From Phycisphaerales bacterium (GTDB lineage: Bacteria > Planctomycetota > Phycisphaerae > Phycisphaerales > UBA1924): 64,000 nucleotides of DNA. Of this stretch, positions 1 to 8,950 are shown piece after piece. Positions within the stretch are counted from its first letter, which is position 1. Each line of letters starts with the position of its first letter. Position numbers and translations under genes: made by a program. The notes beneath the pieces are model-generated. The model saw only the letters and a program-made list of their open reading frames with translations, searched no databases and was not told where the DNA came from. Location: the NCBI GenBank assembly GCA_029260515.1, contig JAJDDC010000040.1, forward strand, positions 372,001 to 436,000, written 5' to 3'.

Positions 1-1058
1 TGGGGGTGGACGCTGATCGAACCGGACTCGATCCCTCGCCGGGCCTTGTAGTTGCCCTCGACGTAGTACAGGATCTCGTCGGAGTCCACGTTCGAGTGAT
101 TGTACGGCACCGGCACCGCGTCCGGATGAAAATCCAGAACGCGCGGGCAGAACGAGCAGATCACGAAGTTGTGCCCCTCGAACGTCTGGTGGATCGGCGG
201 GGGCATGTGCAGCTTGCCAACGATCGGCGCAAACTCGTCGATGTTGAATGTGTACGGGTAGTAGCACCCGTCCCACCCCACCACGTCCAGGGGGTGGTAC
301 GGGTACACGTAGCTGTGGATGCTGTCCCGCGCTTTGATCCGCACCTCGAAGTCGCCCTTCTCGTCGTGCGTCAGGGGCAGCTCGGGGATCTTCAGGTCGC
401 GCTCGCAGTACGGCGCGTGCTCCAGGAACTGGCTCGTCTGCTTGGAAAGGTACCTGGGCGGGGGCAGGATGTGGCTCGCGTTGCACGTCTCGAAGCAGAC
501 GAACTTGCCGTAGGGCATTTCTTTCTTGGTGTACCCGCCGAACGCCTCGTCGTCGGACCCGTCGTCGGCGCGCTCGTCGAACTCGATCTTGTAGATCGTG
601 CCCTTGGGGATGACCAGGTAGTCCTTCTTGCAGAACTTGACGCTGCCGAACATGGTGTACGCCGTGCCCGAGCCGAAGTGGAAGAACAGGCACTCGTCAC
701 CCTGCCCGTTCTTGTAGTGGTAGCCCATCACCTCGGCGGGGGTGCAGATCGCCATCTCGACGTCCGAGTTGCCATACAGAACAACCCGCCCCGTGATCGG
801 GTCGCCCTCCGGCTTCATGCCCTGGGTCCTGGCGTGGCGCATACGCATCACGTCTTGCTCGACGTACTCGGGCTTGGTCGAGTAAAGGTTCTTCCAACCG
901 GCGACCTGTGTCGGCGGGTGGATGTGGTAGAGCGTGCTCGAGGGACCGACGAAGCCCTCTGTGCCGAAGAGTTCTTCGGAGTAGAGAGCGCCGTCGGGCC
1001 TGCGGAACTGTGTGTGCCGCTTGCTGGGCAGGTTCCCGAGCTTCGTGTAGTACGGCAT
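1..1058 (-). CDS. hmgA: homogentisate 1,2-dioxygenase (3' end cut by window)
   Basis: Opens the aromatic ring of homogentisate to maleylacetoacetate in tyrosine/phenylalanine breakdown, using Fe(II) in the cytoplasm. The frame reads from an ATG at 1058 to the window edge, giving 352 complete codons without a stop. It starts MPYYTKLGNLPSKRHTQFR and contains a cupin-like N-terminal half (EVMGYHYKNGQGDECLFFHF), the family stretch SYVYPYHPLDVVGWDG, and near the edge NSDVEMA, HMPPPIHQTFEG and ILYYVEGNYKARRGIESGS, which is the hallmark region just before the iron-ligand segment HP.G. The last residues (and the final His/Glu ligands) lie outside the window. It is divergent from the PhzF gene across about 190 bases. 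No other tyrosine-degradation gene is visible here. Confidence 0.93.
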   Translation of the reverse strand, partial: MPYYTKLGNLPSKRHTQFRRPDGALYSEELFGTEGFVGPSSTLYHIHPPTQVAGWKNLYSTKPEYVEQDVMRMRHARTQGMKPEGDPITGRVVLYGNSDVEMAICTPAEVMGYHYKNGQGDECLFFHFGSGTAYTMFGSVKFCKKDYLVIPKGTIYKIEFDERADDGSDDEAFGGYTKKEMPYGKFVCFETCNASHILPPPRYLSKQTSQFLEHAPYCERDLKIPELPLTHDEKGDFEVRIKARDSIHSYVYPYHPLDVVGWDGCYYPYTFNIDEFAPIVGKLHMPPPIHQTFEGHNFVICSFCPRVLDFHPDAVPVPYNHSNVDSDEILYYVEGNYKARRGIESGSISVHP

Positions 1059-1245
1059 GACGCGGATCCTCGTTCTTCCCCGGGCCGCCGCCGACGCTCG
1101 GTCATGCCGACGCGGCCGGGGAGGGCGTTGCAACTGCTGTGCTGCACCCATTCTACGCGCGAAGACGCCCCGCACAAACCCCCCGCCCGACGACAGCGGC
1201 CCGCCCGCCACGAACGCCAGCACACGCCCCTACCATCGCCGCGCC

Positions 1246-2046
1246 ATGAAGCTCAAGCTCTTCCAGATCGACGCGTTCACGTCGTCCGTGTTCCGCGGCA
1301 ACCCCGCCGCGGTCGTCCCGCTCGACGCCTGGCTCCCCCACGAAACGCTCCAGGCGATTGCGCTGGAAAACAACCTCTCCGAAACCGCGTTCTTCACGCC
1401 GTCCGAGGACGCCGGTTCCGAGTTCCATCTCCGATGGTTCACCCCGGGCCTCGAGGTTGCCCTCTGCGGGCACGCCACGCTCGCGACCGCCCACACGCTC
1501 TGGAACCACCTAGGCCACGGCACCGACACCATCCGTTTCTCGACGCGCCACAGCGGCGTCCTGCGCGTCACGCGTGACGGCGATCTCATCGTCCTCGACT
1601 TCCCGGCATACAAGCTCGAACCGATCGCGGTGACGACCGCGCTCGTCCGCGCCCTCGGGCGCCAGCCCACCGAGGTCTTCCGCGCCGGGCCGAAGCTCCT
1701 CGCCGTCTTTGAGAACAAACGTGACATCCACGAGGCGGACCCCGACTTCGCGGCGATCGCCGCCCTCGATTGCCTCGGCGTCATCGTGACCGCGCCCGGC
1801 GCCAAGCACGACTTCGTCTCCCGCTTCTTTGCGCCAGGCGCAGGCATCAACGAGGATCCCGCCACCGGATCGGCACACTGCGCCCTGGCGCCGTACTGGG
1901 CGAAGCGCCTGGGACGCAACGAGCTCTCCGCCCACCAGGTTTCGAAGCGCGGCGGCGTCCTCCGCTGCGTGGACAAGGGCGACCGCGTCGAGATCGCCGG
2001 GCACGCCGCGACCTACCTCGAGGGCCAGATCACGATCCCCGACTGA
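1246..2046 (+). CDS. PhzF family isomerase/epimerase
   Basis: PhzF-fold protein of 266 residues, full length for the family. The start MKLKLFQIDAFTSSVFRGNP is the standard family N-terminus; upstream in-frame codons are low-complexity, so ATG 1246 is preferred. The catalytic-Glu motif is seen as ENNLSETAFF (about residues 43-52), followed by RWFTPGLEVALCGHAT, and in the second half-domain EDPATGSAHCALAPYW. PhzF relatives act as isomerases on small metabolites; only some make phenazines. No phenazine genes are nearby, so the substrate is unknown and a housekeeping role is more likely. Confidence 0.88.
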   Translation: MKLKLFQIDAFTSSVFRGNPAAVVPLDAWLPHETLQAIALENNLSETAFFTPSEDAGSEFHLRWFTPGLEVALCGHATLATAHTLWNHLGHGTDTIRFSTRHSGVLRVTRDGDLIVLDFPAYKLEPIAVTTALVRALGRQPTEVFRAGPKLLAVFENKRDIHEADPDFAAIAALDCLGVIVTAPGAKHDFVSRFFAPGAGINEDPATGSAHCALAPYWAKRLGRNELSAHQVSKRGGVLRCVDKGDRVEIAGHAATYLEGQITIPD

Positions 2047-2064
2047 TCGGCGTCCAGGGCGGGA

Positions 2065-3912
2065 TCACTCCCGCGCCGCCCGCGGGATCACCACCGGGCT
2101 GCGGTACCCGTCCCGGTCGTAGGCCCGAACGCCGAAGAACCAGTTGTCCTTGCTCTTGTCGATCGTCGCCTCGGTCACGTCGCCGACGTCCTCGAAGTGC
2201 TCCCACTCCGGCGCCGTCGTCGCGCGCCAGACGACCTCGTAGCCCGCGACGTCCGGCTCGGGGCTCGCGTCCCACCGGAGCGTCGTGTCGTTCGCCAGCT
2301 CCGCGACCATGATGCGCGTGTTGTTCGGCGGGCTGGGCGCGTTGGCCAGGTGCACTATCGCCGCCGCGTTCAGGCGGGCCACGTCGGCCAGGTAGCCCTC
2401 GTCCACGTGCTCGGGCAGGTCGCCGTACTGCACGCCGTCCTCGACGCGGATGTCCTGGTGCTGCCGATCGTAGTTCTCGTACACCTCGCAGAACCGCACC
2501 GCCGGGTACCCCGCTTCGTTAAACCCGGTGTGGTCGCCCCCACGCAAGAACCGGTCGGGCCTGAAGACGAGCATCGGTTTGACGGCCAGGTCGTGCATGC
2601 GCGCGACCTCCGCGACGTACCGCGCCAGCTGGCGGCTCGCCGAGTCGCTCTCCATCGCGTACGACCGCACCGTTGCGAGCGCCTGCGTCCCGCCGCGCGG
2701 GTCCGACATCATCGCGATGGGCAGCCCCTCCGAGAACAGGCGGATCTGGTCGCGGGCCTCGAGATCGCCCGGGCCCGTCGGGTCGCCCACGATGTCGTTG
2801 GAGAGCACACCGCGGATGTCCAGCCCCTGTTCGCGGGCGGCCTTCGCGTGCGCCCTGGCCCCGAACAGCCCCTGCTCCTCGCCCGCGACCGGCATGAGCA
2901 CGACGGTCGAGTCCAACTTCATCCTCGAGAGCACGCGGGCCAGTTCGATGCACACCGCCGTCCCAGACCCGTCGTCGTCCGCTCCCGGCGCATCGCCCTC
3001 GACGTCGTTGGTCCCCGAGTTCCGCGAGTCGTAGTGCCCGACGACGTAGTACAGCCGCTCGCGGGCCTCGGGCATCGAGCCCGGGATCGTCATCTTCACG
3101 TTCACGACCTCGACGTCCTCGAAGATCCGACGCCCGTCGGCCTCGACCGCGTGCGAGTCAAACTCGACACCGATCTCCTGGCCCCGCGCGCGCCCCGCGG
3201 TGCGTGCGATCTCCTCGAACTCCGCCCTGATCCACCGCCTGGCGGCGCCGATCCCCCGCGTCTCGCTCTGCGTGTCCGAGAGCGTGTGCCGCGTGCCGAA
3301 CGACACGAGCGTGTCGATGTCCGACCGGATCCGTTCGGGGGAGACCGAGGCCGTCGCGCCGTTGACCTCGTCGAGCAGCACCCGGCGCACCGCGTCGATC
3401 ATCCGCCCGTTGCCCGCCATGCCCAGGGGCGCCGAGACGTGGATCGCTTCGCCCAGGGGCATCCCGCCCCTTGTCGCCAGGTCCATCGCGAGCAGCGCCG
3501 CCGCCCGCGTGCCCGAGGCACAGTGCATCAGCACCGGCCCCTCGCTCTTCGCGAGCGCCGCGGACACCCGATCGACCTCGCGCTCCGACAGTGTCGAGGG
3601 GCGGACCGGCACGTGCACGTACCGCATCCCCAGGTCCCGTGCCAGCCACGGCTCGTCGTACCCAACGTACGTCTCCATCTCCGAGTCGATCCGGAGATTG
3701 ATCACCGTCGCGCCGCCCATGTCGGCGAACTCGCGCAGCGCCGCCTCGCCGGGCTGCGCGGAGATGTAGACCTCGCCGTAACGCCGGTCGGTATCAACCC
3801 GCTCGATTCCCTCGCGGAAATCCGCGCCCGAGCCCGCGCGACGCGAGTACGTCGCCGAGCAGCCTGCAAGCACGACACCGAGAAGACACACGCCGATTGT
3901 CATTGTTCTCAT
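2065..3912 (-). CDS. lipoprotein fusing phosphatase-like domain, M28 peptidase and FnIII-like tail
   Basis: 615 residues starting with a lipoprotein signal peptide (lipobox VLAGC near residue 18). Residues about 45-165 resemble the DUF442/tyrosine-phosphatase fold, with a P-loop-like MHCASGTRAAAL (Cys-X4-Arg, as in beta-lactamase-hydrolase-like proteins). Residues about 190-510 form an M28 aminopeptidase: VVGHYDSRNSG, GADDDGSGTA, AGEEQGLFGA, SNDIVGDP and a later YDRQHQD supply the expected zinc ligands His/Asp/Glu/Asp/His and the catalytic Glu. The C-terminal 90 residues look like a fibronectin type III domain (LRWDASPEPDVAGYEVVW). Expected to be membrane-anchored outside the cytoplasm. It converges on the PhzF gene (18 bases between stops). 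The phosphatase-like plus M28 combination is unusual. Confidence 0.82.
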   Translation of the reverse strand: MRTMTIGVCLLGVVLAGCSATYSRRAGSGADFREGIERVDTDRRYGEVYISAQPGEAALREFADMGGATVINLRIDSEMETYVGYDEPWLARDLGMRYVHVPVRPSTLSEREVDRVSAALAKSEGPVLMHCASGTRAAALLAMDLATRGGMPLGEAIHVSAPLGMAGNGRMIDAVRRVLLDEVNGATASVSPERIRSDIDTLVSFGTRHTLSDTQSETRGIGAARRWIRAEFEEIARTAGRARGQEIGVEFDSHAVEADGRRIFEDVEVVNVKMTIPGSMPEARERLYYVVGHYDSRNSGTNDVEGDAPGADDDGSGTAVCIELARVLSRMKLDSTVVLMPVAGEEQGLFGARAHAKAAREQGLDIRGVLSNDIVGDPTGPGDLEARDQIRLFSEGLPIAMMSDPRGGTQALATVRSYAMESDSASRQLARYVAEVARMHDLAVKPMLVFRPDRFLRGGDHTGFNEAGYPAVRFCEVYENYDRQHQDIRVEDGVQYGDLPEHVDEGYLADVARLNAAAIVHLANAPSPPNNTRIMVAELANDTTLRWDASPEPDVAGYEVVWRATTAPEWEHFEDVGDVTEATIDKSKDNWFFGVRAYDRDGYRSPVVIPRAARE

Positions 3913-4023
3913 GCCGTCAGCCTACACGAATATCTCCCGGCCCCACAACACGCATGCACCACGCCCCGACATAGACTCCCCGACGCTCGCCAAGCCAAGC
4001 GCACCAAGACAAGGAGGCTCCCC

Positions 4024-4560
4024 ATGCCCCCGATGCCAGGCCAGGTATTGACCCCTTGGCTCTACCGGCGATGGCGGTTCGAGTTCCCCGCCGAGCTGCA
4101 CCCGGCCGTCATCGAACGCCTCCGCGGCACGCCCGCACGCTGCGACGAGCTCGCCCGCTCCGTCGCCCCCCCGCTCCTCACCCGCGCCCCCGGCGACGCC
4201 TGGTCCATCCAGCGCCACATCGCGCACATCGCCGACCTCGAGATCCTCCTCCACCAGCGCCTCGACGCGTACGAGCGGGGCGTGCACGTGCTCCCTCCCG
4301 CCGACATGTCCAACGCCAACACCGTCGAGACCGACCACGACGCGAGCCCGATCGCCGACATTCTCGCGGCGGTCCGCGAGAACCGAGCCAAGACCATCGC
4401 CCGCCTCGAGTCATACCCCCGCGACTTCTTCGCCCGCGCCGCCTGGCACGAACGCCTGGGCATCCAGAAGCGCGTCGTGGACACCTGCGTCTTCTTCGCC
4501 GACCACGACGACCACCACCTCGCCCTGGCCGCCCACGTCCGACGCCTGCTCGCGCGATGA
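4024..4560 (+). CDS. DinB family protein
   Basis: 178-residue four-helix DinB/YfiT-like protein. The fold signature includes GDAWSIQRHIAHIADLEILLHQRL, where the His of the HIAHI segment is a likely metal ligand, and a C-terminal FFADHDDHHLALAAH that supplies further His residues. The start is ATG 4024, because the preceding frame has no domain content; AAGGAGG lies about 10 bases upstream (4010-4016). DinB-like proteins are often metal-dependent thiol transferases or damage-associated proteins; the specific role here is unknown. Immediately after the stop begins a hairpin repeat (4561-4636). Confidence 0.8.
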   Translation: MPPMPGQVLTPWLYRRWRFEFPAELHPAVIERLRGTPARCDELARSVAPPLLTRAPGDAWSIQRHIAHIADLEILLHQRLDAYERGVHVLPPADMSNANTVETDHDASPIADILAAVRENRAKTIARLESYPRDFFARAAWHERLGIQKRVVDTCVFFADHDDHHLALAAHVRRLLAR

Positions 4561-4636
4561 CGTGCCACCGACCCGTCCTCGGGTCGGTGCTCATTCTGCA
4601 TCGCCAACACTGACCCGCGGCCAGGTCAGTGGCACG
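4561..4636. repeat. interspersed hairpin repeat (GTGCCAC family), copy 1
   Basis: Starts directly after the dinB stop. Inner hairpin: ACCGACCCG (4567-4575), loop TCCT, CGGGTCGGT (4580-4588), 9 perfect pairs. An outer arm GTGCCACCGACC (4562-4573) can alternatively pair with GGTCAGTGGCAC (4624-4635), and CACTGACC/GGTCAGTG (4608-4615/4624-4631) forms a second hairpin. A diverged reverse-orientation copy is at 52804-52832. It could also act as a transcription terminator for dinB, but there is no T-run. Confidence 0.7.
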
Positions 4637-4660
4637 ACCACGAACGCCTAGAGTCCCCCC

Positions 4661-5548
4661 ATGACCACGCCCCACCCCGGCCGCCGCCTCCGCGACCTCA
4701 TGGACAAGTCAACCGTCGCCGCCCCCGGCGCCTTCAACGGGCTCGTCGCCCGCGCCGTCGCACAGGCCGGCTTCGACGCCTGCTACGTCTCCGGCGCCGC
4801 CACCTCCGTCGCCGCGGGCGTCCCGGACGTCGGCATCCTCACGCTCGACCACTTCGCCAAGACCGTCCGCGAGGTCTGCCAGGGCTCTGGCCTCCCGGTC
4901 ATCGCCGACGCCGACACCGGCTTCGGCGAGGAAGAGATGGTCCGCCGCACCGTCATCGAGTACCACCGGGCTGGGGCCGCCGGCCTGCACATCGAGGACC
5001 AGGTCTTCCCCAAGCGCTGCGGCCACCTCGACGGCAAGGCCCTCATCCCCAAGGACCAGTCCGTCAGCCGCCTCGAGTGGGCCGTCAAGGCGAGCAAGGA
5101 CTGCTCGAACGGCGACTTCATCGTCTGCGCCCGAACGGACGCCAAGGGAGTGGACGGCCTCGACGCCGCCATCGACCGGTCCAAGGCCTACGCCGCCGCC
5201 GGCGCCGACATGCTCTTCCCCGAGGGCCTGCACAGCGAGGACGAGTTTGCCGCCTTCGCCGAGGCGATGAACACCCTCGGCGACAACCGCCCGTACCTAC
5301 TCGCCAACATGACCGAGTTCGGCAAGACGCCGATCATCCCGCTGTCCCGCTTCGCCGAGCTTGGGTACGACTTCGTGATCTTCCCTGTCAGCACGCTCCG
5401 GACCGCGATGGGCGCCGTCACACGGATGCTGGCCGACCTCAAGACGACCGGCAGCGTCCAGAACTCGCTCGAGGGCATGCAGACACGCCAGGAGCTCTAC
5501 GACCTGATCGGCTACACCCCGGGCGAGGCGTGGGAGTTTCCGGCGTAG
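4661..5548 (+). CDS. prpB: methylisocitrate lyase
   Basis: 295 residues, normal length for PrpB. It cleaves 2-methylisocitrate to pyruvate and succinate in the methylcitrate cycle for propionyl-CoA. The family landmarks are APGAFNGLVARAVAQAGFDACYVSGAA at the N-terminus, IADADTGFGE (Mg-binding Asp residues), HIEDQVFPKRCGHLDGK containing the KRCGH active-site loop that separates this superfamily from other TIM barrels, and CARTDA. The next gene is a citrate/methylcitrate synthase, which supports PrpB over isocitrate lyase-like relatives. No prpD-type dehydratase is in the window. Confidence 0.92.
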   Translation: MTTPHPGRRLRDLMDKSTVAAPGAFNGLVARAVAQAGFDACYVSGAATSVAAGVPDVGILTLDHFAKTVREVCQGSGLPVIADADTGFGEEEMVRRTVIEYHRAGAAGLHIEDQVFPKRCGHLDGKALIPKDQSVSRLEWAVKASKDCSNGDFIVCARTDAKGVDGLDAAIDRSKAYAAAGADMLFPEGLHSEDEFAAFAEAMNTLGDNRPYLLANMTEFGKTPIIPLSRFAELGYDFVIFPVSTLRTAMGAVTRMLADLKTTGSVQNSLEGMQTRQELYDLIGYTPGEAWEFPA

Positions 5549-5602
5549 AGGTCTGCCCCGGCAACCCCCTACAATCCCTCCCCGATTCCAGCAGGAGGAC
5601 TG

Positions 5603-6760
5603 ATGAGCACGCAAACCCCCACCATGGCAAAGGGTCTCGATGGCGTCATCGCCGGCGAGACCGCCATCTGCAAGGTCGAGCAGCATGCCCTCATCTACCG
5701 TGGCTACGAGATCGCCGACCTCGCCGAGTACGCCTCGTTCGAGGAGGTCGCCTACCTGCTGCTGGTCGGTGAGAAGCCGACCGCCGCCCAGCTCGAGGCC
5801 TTTAACGACGAACTCAAAGGCGAGCGTGGGCTGCCGAGCCACGTCCGCGACCAACTCAAGAACGCGGGCGAGCTGGTCAAAAAGCACAGCGCCGTCCCGA
5901 TGGACCTGCTCCGCACCGCAGTCTCGGTGCTCGGGCACTTCGACCCCGAGTGCCAGGACAACTCGCCCGAGGCCAACCTCCGCAAATCCAAGCGCCTGCT
6001 GGCCAAGGTTCCAACCGTCATCGGCCACATGCAGAACGCCATCGACGGCAAGGACTACGTCGAGCCCGATGACTCGCTCGACCACGCCGCCAACCTGTTG
6101 TGGATGATGACGGGCCAGAAGCCCAGCCCCGAGGCGGTCAAGGTCATGGACGTCAGCCTCGTGCTCTACGCCGAGCACGACTTCAACGCCTCGACGTTCA
6201 CCGCCCGCGTGATCGCGGGCACGCTCTCGGACATGCACGGCGCCGTCACCGGCGCGATCGCAGCCCTCAAGGGCCCGCTGCACGGCGGCGCCAACGAGGC
6301 TGCGATGGAGATGCTCGCCGAAATTCGCAAGGACATCGGCCCCGACAACGACCCCAAGAAGATCCAGGACTGGATGCACAAGGCCTTCGAGGACAAGCGC
6401 AAGCTCATGGGCTTCGGCCACCGGGTCTACAAGAACGGCGACCACCGGGCGCCGATCCTGCACGCCCTGGGCCGCAAGGCCGCGGAGGCTCGCGGCGAAG
6501 AGTTCGTCAAGCTCTTCGATCTCGGCGAGGCCGTCCAGAAGATCATGCTCGACGAGAAGAACATCTTCCCCAACGTCGATTTCCCGTGCGGCATGACGTA
6601 CTTCACGATGGGCATCCCGGTGCCCCAGTACACGCCCATCTTCGTCGCCAGCCGTGTCTCGGGCTGGTGTGCGCACATCAGCGAGCAGCACGCCAACAAC
6701 CGCCTGATCCGCCCCCGGGTCGCGTACACGGGCCCCGATCTCCGCAAGTGGAACGCCTGA
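5603..6760 (+). CDS. prpC: 2-methylcitrate synthase / citrate synthase
   Basis: 385 residues, type II-short citrate synthase family. It condenses propionyl-CoA (or acetyl-CoA) with oxaloacetate. Catalytic residues are seen in [13 protein letters not shown] (His), [15 protein letters not shown] (His) and [10 protein letters not shown] (Asp). It follows prpB by 54 bases, with a good Shine-Dalgarno GCAGGAGG ahead of ATG 5603. The neighbour is the reason for choosing methylcitrate synthase; the sequence alone cannot exclude a general citrate synthase, since the two activities overlap in this subfamily. Confidence 0.9.
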   Translation: MSTQTPTMAKGLDGVIAGETAICKVEQHALIYRGYEIADLAEYASFEEVAYLLLVGEKPTAAQLEAFNDELKGERGLPSHVRDQLKNAGELVKKHSAVPMDLLRTAVSVLGHFDPECQDNSPEANLRKSKRLLAKVPTVIGHMQNAIDGKDYVEPDDSLDHAANLLWMMTGQKPSPEAVKVMDVSLVLYAEHDFNASTFTARVIAGTLSDMHGAVTGAIAALKGPLHGGANEAAMEMLAEIRKDIGPDNDPKKIQDWMHKAFEDKRKLMGFGHRVYKNGDHRAPILHALGRKAAEARGEEFVKLFDLGEAVQKIMLDEKNIFPNVDFPCGMTYFTMGIPVPQYTPIFVASRVSGWCAHISEQHANNRLIRPRVAYTGPDLRKWNA

Positions 6761-6764
6761 CCGC

Positions 6765-7745
6765 GTGACAGACAGCGACGCCCAACCCCGGGTCGTCATC
6801 GCCGGCGGGACGGGGTTCCTCGGCCAGAGCCTCGCACGCCGCCTGACCGCCAGCGGGAACGTCGTCGTCGTCCTTGGGCGCTCGCGCCCGCGGGCCGGCG
6901 CCGCGGGCGAGTTCATCCCTTGGGACGCGCGGACGACAGGCGGAGATTGGCAAGCCGCCCTCGATGGCGCCGCGGCCGTCGTGAACCTGGCCGGCCGCAC
7001 CGTCGACTGCATCAAGACACCGGAGCACCGCGACGAGATCCTCCGCTCGCGCGTCGAGTCCACCCGCGCGATCGGCGCCGCGCTCCGCGCAGTCAACGCC
7101 TCCCCGCCCGTCTGGGTTCAGATGAGCACCGCGCACATCTACGGCGACCCGCCAGAAGCCGTCTGCACCGAGGACTCCGCGTTCGGCGTCGGGCTCGCCC
7201 CGATGGTCGGGCGCGCGTGGGAGCGGGCATTCGACGCGTCGTGCCCGCCCGGGGTCCGGCGCGTCGTCCTCCGTACCAGCTTCGTGCTCGCCAAGGGCGA
7301 CGGCGCCATGCGCCGCCTCGAGATGCTCGCCAGGATCGGCCTGGGCGGCACGATCGGGCACGGTCGCCAGGGCATCAGCTGGATCCACCACCTCGACATG
7401 AACCGCGTCCTCGAGCGCGCCATCGCCGACGACTCGATGCACGGCGCCTACATCGCCACGGCCCCGAACCCCGTCTCGAACGCGGAGTTCATGCGTGCGC
7501 TGCGCTCCGCCCTCGCGATGCCCATCGGCCTTCCCGCGCCCGCGCCGCTTGTCCGCCTCGGCGCCCCGCTGCTCCTGCGGACCGACCCGGAACTGGCGAT
7601 CTTCGGGCGTTTCTGCGTGCCCGGACGGCTTCACGCCGAGGGCTTCGAGTTCGCGTTCCCGACACTCCCCGAGGCGTTCGGCGACCTCTATGCAAACAAC
7701 CGACGAGCCCCGAGCCCAAACTCCACGTCGCCCTCTGCCCAATAA
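6765..7745 (+). CDS. TIGR01777-type epimerase, SDR superfamily
   Basis: 326 residues. The N-terminal NAD(P) site [18 protein letters not shown] is a Rossmann glycine motif, followed by [20 protein letters not shown] and the STAHIYGD region typical of the YfcH/SulA-like extended SDR group. The C-terminal 45 residues ([20 protein letters not shown]) match the small domain usual in this family. The start is GTG 6765, four bases after the prpC stop, so it probably shares that transcript. The substrate is unknown for the family. Confidence 0.85.
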   Translation: MTDSDAQPRVVIAGGTGFLGQSLARRLTASGNVVVVLGRSRPRAGAAGEFIPWDARTTGGDWQAALDGAAAVVNLAGRTVDCIKTPEHRDEILRSRVESTRAIGAALRAVNASPPVWVQMSTAHIYGDPPEAVCTEDSAFGVGLAPMVGRAWERAFDASCPPGVRRVVLRTSFVLAKGDGAMRRLEMLARIGLGGTIGHGRQGISWIHHLDMNRVLERAIADDSMHGAYIATAPNPVSNAEFMRALRSALAMPIGLPAPAPLVRLGAPLLLRTDPELAIFGRFCVPGRLHAEGFEFAFPTLPEAFGDLYANNRRAPSPNSTSPSAQ

Positions 7746-7779
7746 TGCTCCGCAACGCGATCCCGCGACCGGGGACCCC

Positions 7780-8439
7780 ATGATCCGCATCCACTGCGAC
7801 AACTGCGAACGCCTCATCGAACTCGAGGACCACCAGGCCGGGACGAAGGTCGCCTGCCCGGACTGCGGCGACATCAACCGCGTGCCGACGGCTCCGGCCG
7901 GCGCCGACCGCGACGCCGAGCCGCGTCGGGACCGATCCTCCGGCGCCGACCGCGCCGCCGCCGCCGGCTACCCGCCGGACTCGGGCCCGGAGCAGACCGT
8001 CCGCACACTCCGCCCATGCCTCATCCGGGCCCGCCCGACGATGTTCAGCCTCGTCCTGCTCGTCCTGATCGCCGGCGTCGTGGGCGTCATCTACGGCCTG
8101 GCCCAGGACCGCACTTGGATCTGGGTCCTGGGAGTCTTGGGCGCCCTGCTGGCGCTGCTGGTCATCGCCTACTGGTGGCTGCACACCATGTCCGCCGCCC
8201 TCGTCGTGACCAACAAGCGGACCATTCAGAAGAAGGGCCTGCTCGCCCGGTCCTCGTCCGAGGTCGTTCACGACAACATCCGCAACATCCAGATCGACCA
8301 GACCTTCTGGGAACGCCTCTGGGGCGTGGGCTCGATCGGGATCTCCAGCTCGGGCCAGGACGGTATCGAGGTCCAGATGGGCCACCTGAAGCGGCCCGAC
8401 GAGATCCGCAAGATCATCGACCTGTACCGCCCCCTCTAG
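7780..8439 (+). CDS. zinc-ribbon membrane protein with bacterial PH domain
   Basis: 219 residues. The first 30 residues hold a zinc ribbon (IHCDNCERLIEL ... KVACPDCGDINRV, two CxxC pairs). After a charged linker come two membrane helices (about residues 87-130: MFSLVLLVLIAGVVGVIYGL, then WIWVLGVLGALLALLVIAYWWL). The C-terminal part (ALVVTNKRTIQKKGLLARSSSEVVHDNI onward) is a YdbT/DUF304-like PH domain. ATG 7780 is chosen because it begins the zinc ribbon and lies 34 bases after the epimerase stop. The role is unknown; such proteins are thought to act at the membrane. Confidence 0.8.
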   Translation: MIRIHCDNCERLIELEDHQAGTKVACPDCGDINRVPTAPAGADRDAEPRRDRSSGADRAAAAGYPPDSGPEQTVRTLRPCLIRARPTMFSLVLLVLIAGVVGVIYGLAQDRTWIWVLGVLGALLALLVIAYWWLHTMSAALVVTNKRTIQKKGLLARSSSEVVHDNIRNIQIDQTFWERLWGVGSIGISSSGQDGIEVQMGHLKRPDEIRKIIDLYRPL

Positions 8440-8569
8440 GCGCCGGCCCGCTCGGCGCCGGAACTGCACTGGACGCCGGGGCCCGGATCGGCTTCAATGG
8501 CGCCATCGGGTGGGGGGACCCCGCCCGCGGAGCCGATGAGGAGCACAGGGCAGGAGGCCCGGGTTTCCC

Positions 8570-8875
8570 ATGAGCATGCCATTCCTGAAAAAGCAGCGCC
8601 TGCGTGTGTTGGCGATCCTGGTCGCCGGGGGCCTCGCCGTCTTCGGTCTGATCTCGATGGTCTCGCTCCCGGCGCTGCCCGTGCTCGGATTCGCGGTCAT
8701 CACCGTTGCCGCGGTCGTCCACCGCGTCACGGCCCGGCTCTCGATGCCCACGTGCCACGGGTGCGGCAAGAACCTGACCGATGTCCCGGGCGACTCGATC
8801 GGCGTCGTGTGCCCGGACTGCGGCGCCGTCTGCCTCCCCCTGCCCGCCCCGGGCGAGCACCGCCGCAACGCCTGA
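8570..8875 (+). CDS. small membrane protein with C-terminal zinc ribbon
   Basis: 101 residues. Two hydrophobic helices (about 11-30 and 33-50) are followed by a four-cysteine zinc ribbon TCHGCGKNLTDV ... VCPDCGAVC. It is preceded by GGAGGCCCGGG upstream of the ATG. The gene lies 130 bases after the PH-domain protein and has the same membrane-plus-ribbon design in reverse order. No function is recognised. Confidence 0.65.
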   Translation: MSMPFLKKQRLRVLAILVAGGLAVFGLISMVSLPALPVLGFAVITVAAVVHRVTARLSMPTCHGCGKNLTDVPGDSIGVVCPDCGAVCLPLPAPGEHRRNA

Positions 8876-8882
8876 GCGAGTA

Positions 8883-8920
8883 CAAAAGAATAACGGCGGC
8901 CGGTCTGATGACCGGCCGTC
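8883..8920 (-). terminator. Rho-independent terminator of trigger factor gene
   Basis: Perfect 9-bp stem CGGCCGGTC (8897-8905), loop TGAT, GACCGGCCG (8910-8918). On the minus strand it is followed by a T-rich run (complement of 8883-8893). It sits 30 bases past the tig stop; it may also stop readthrough from the + strand genes. Confidence 0.75.
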
Positions 8921-8950
8921 GTCGTGTGCGTTGGCGCCCGCGGGTCCGGG

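Noticed and set aside
1246..2046. Phenazine biosynthesis gene
   Set aside because: PhzF homology alone is not enough; no other phz genes are present, so no phenazine function is assigned.
2197..4560. Very long open frame on the + strand opposite the M28 lipoprotein gene
   Set aside because: High-GC shadow: Arg/Val/His-rich with no domain; only the last 178 codons (DinB) are real. The same reasoning removes the other long antisense frames, such as 55083-57935 opposite/out of phase with putA and 15341-17635 opposite otsB.
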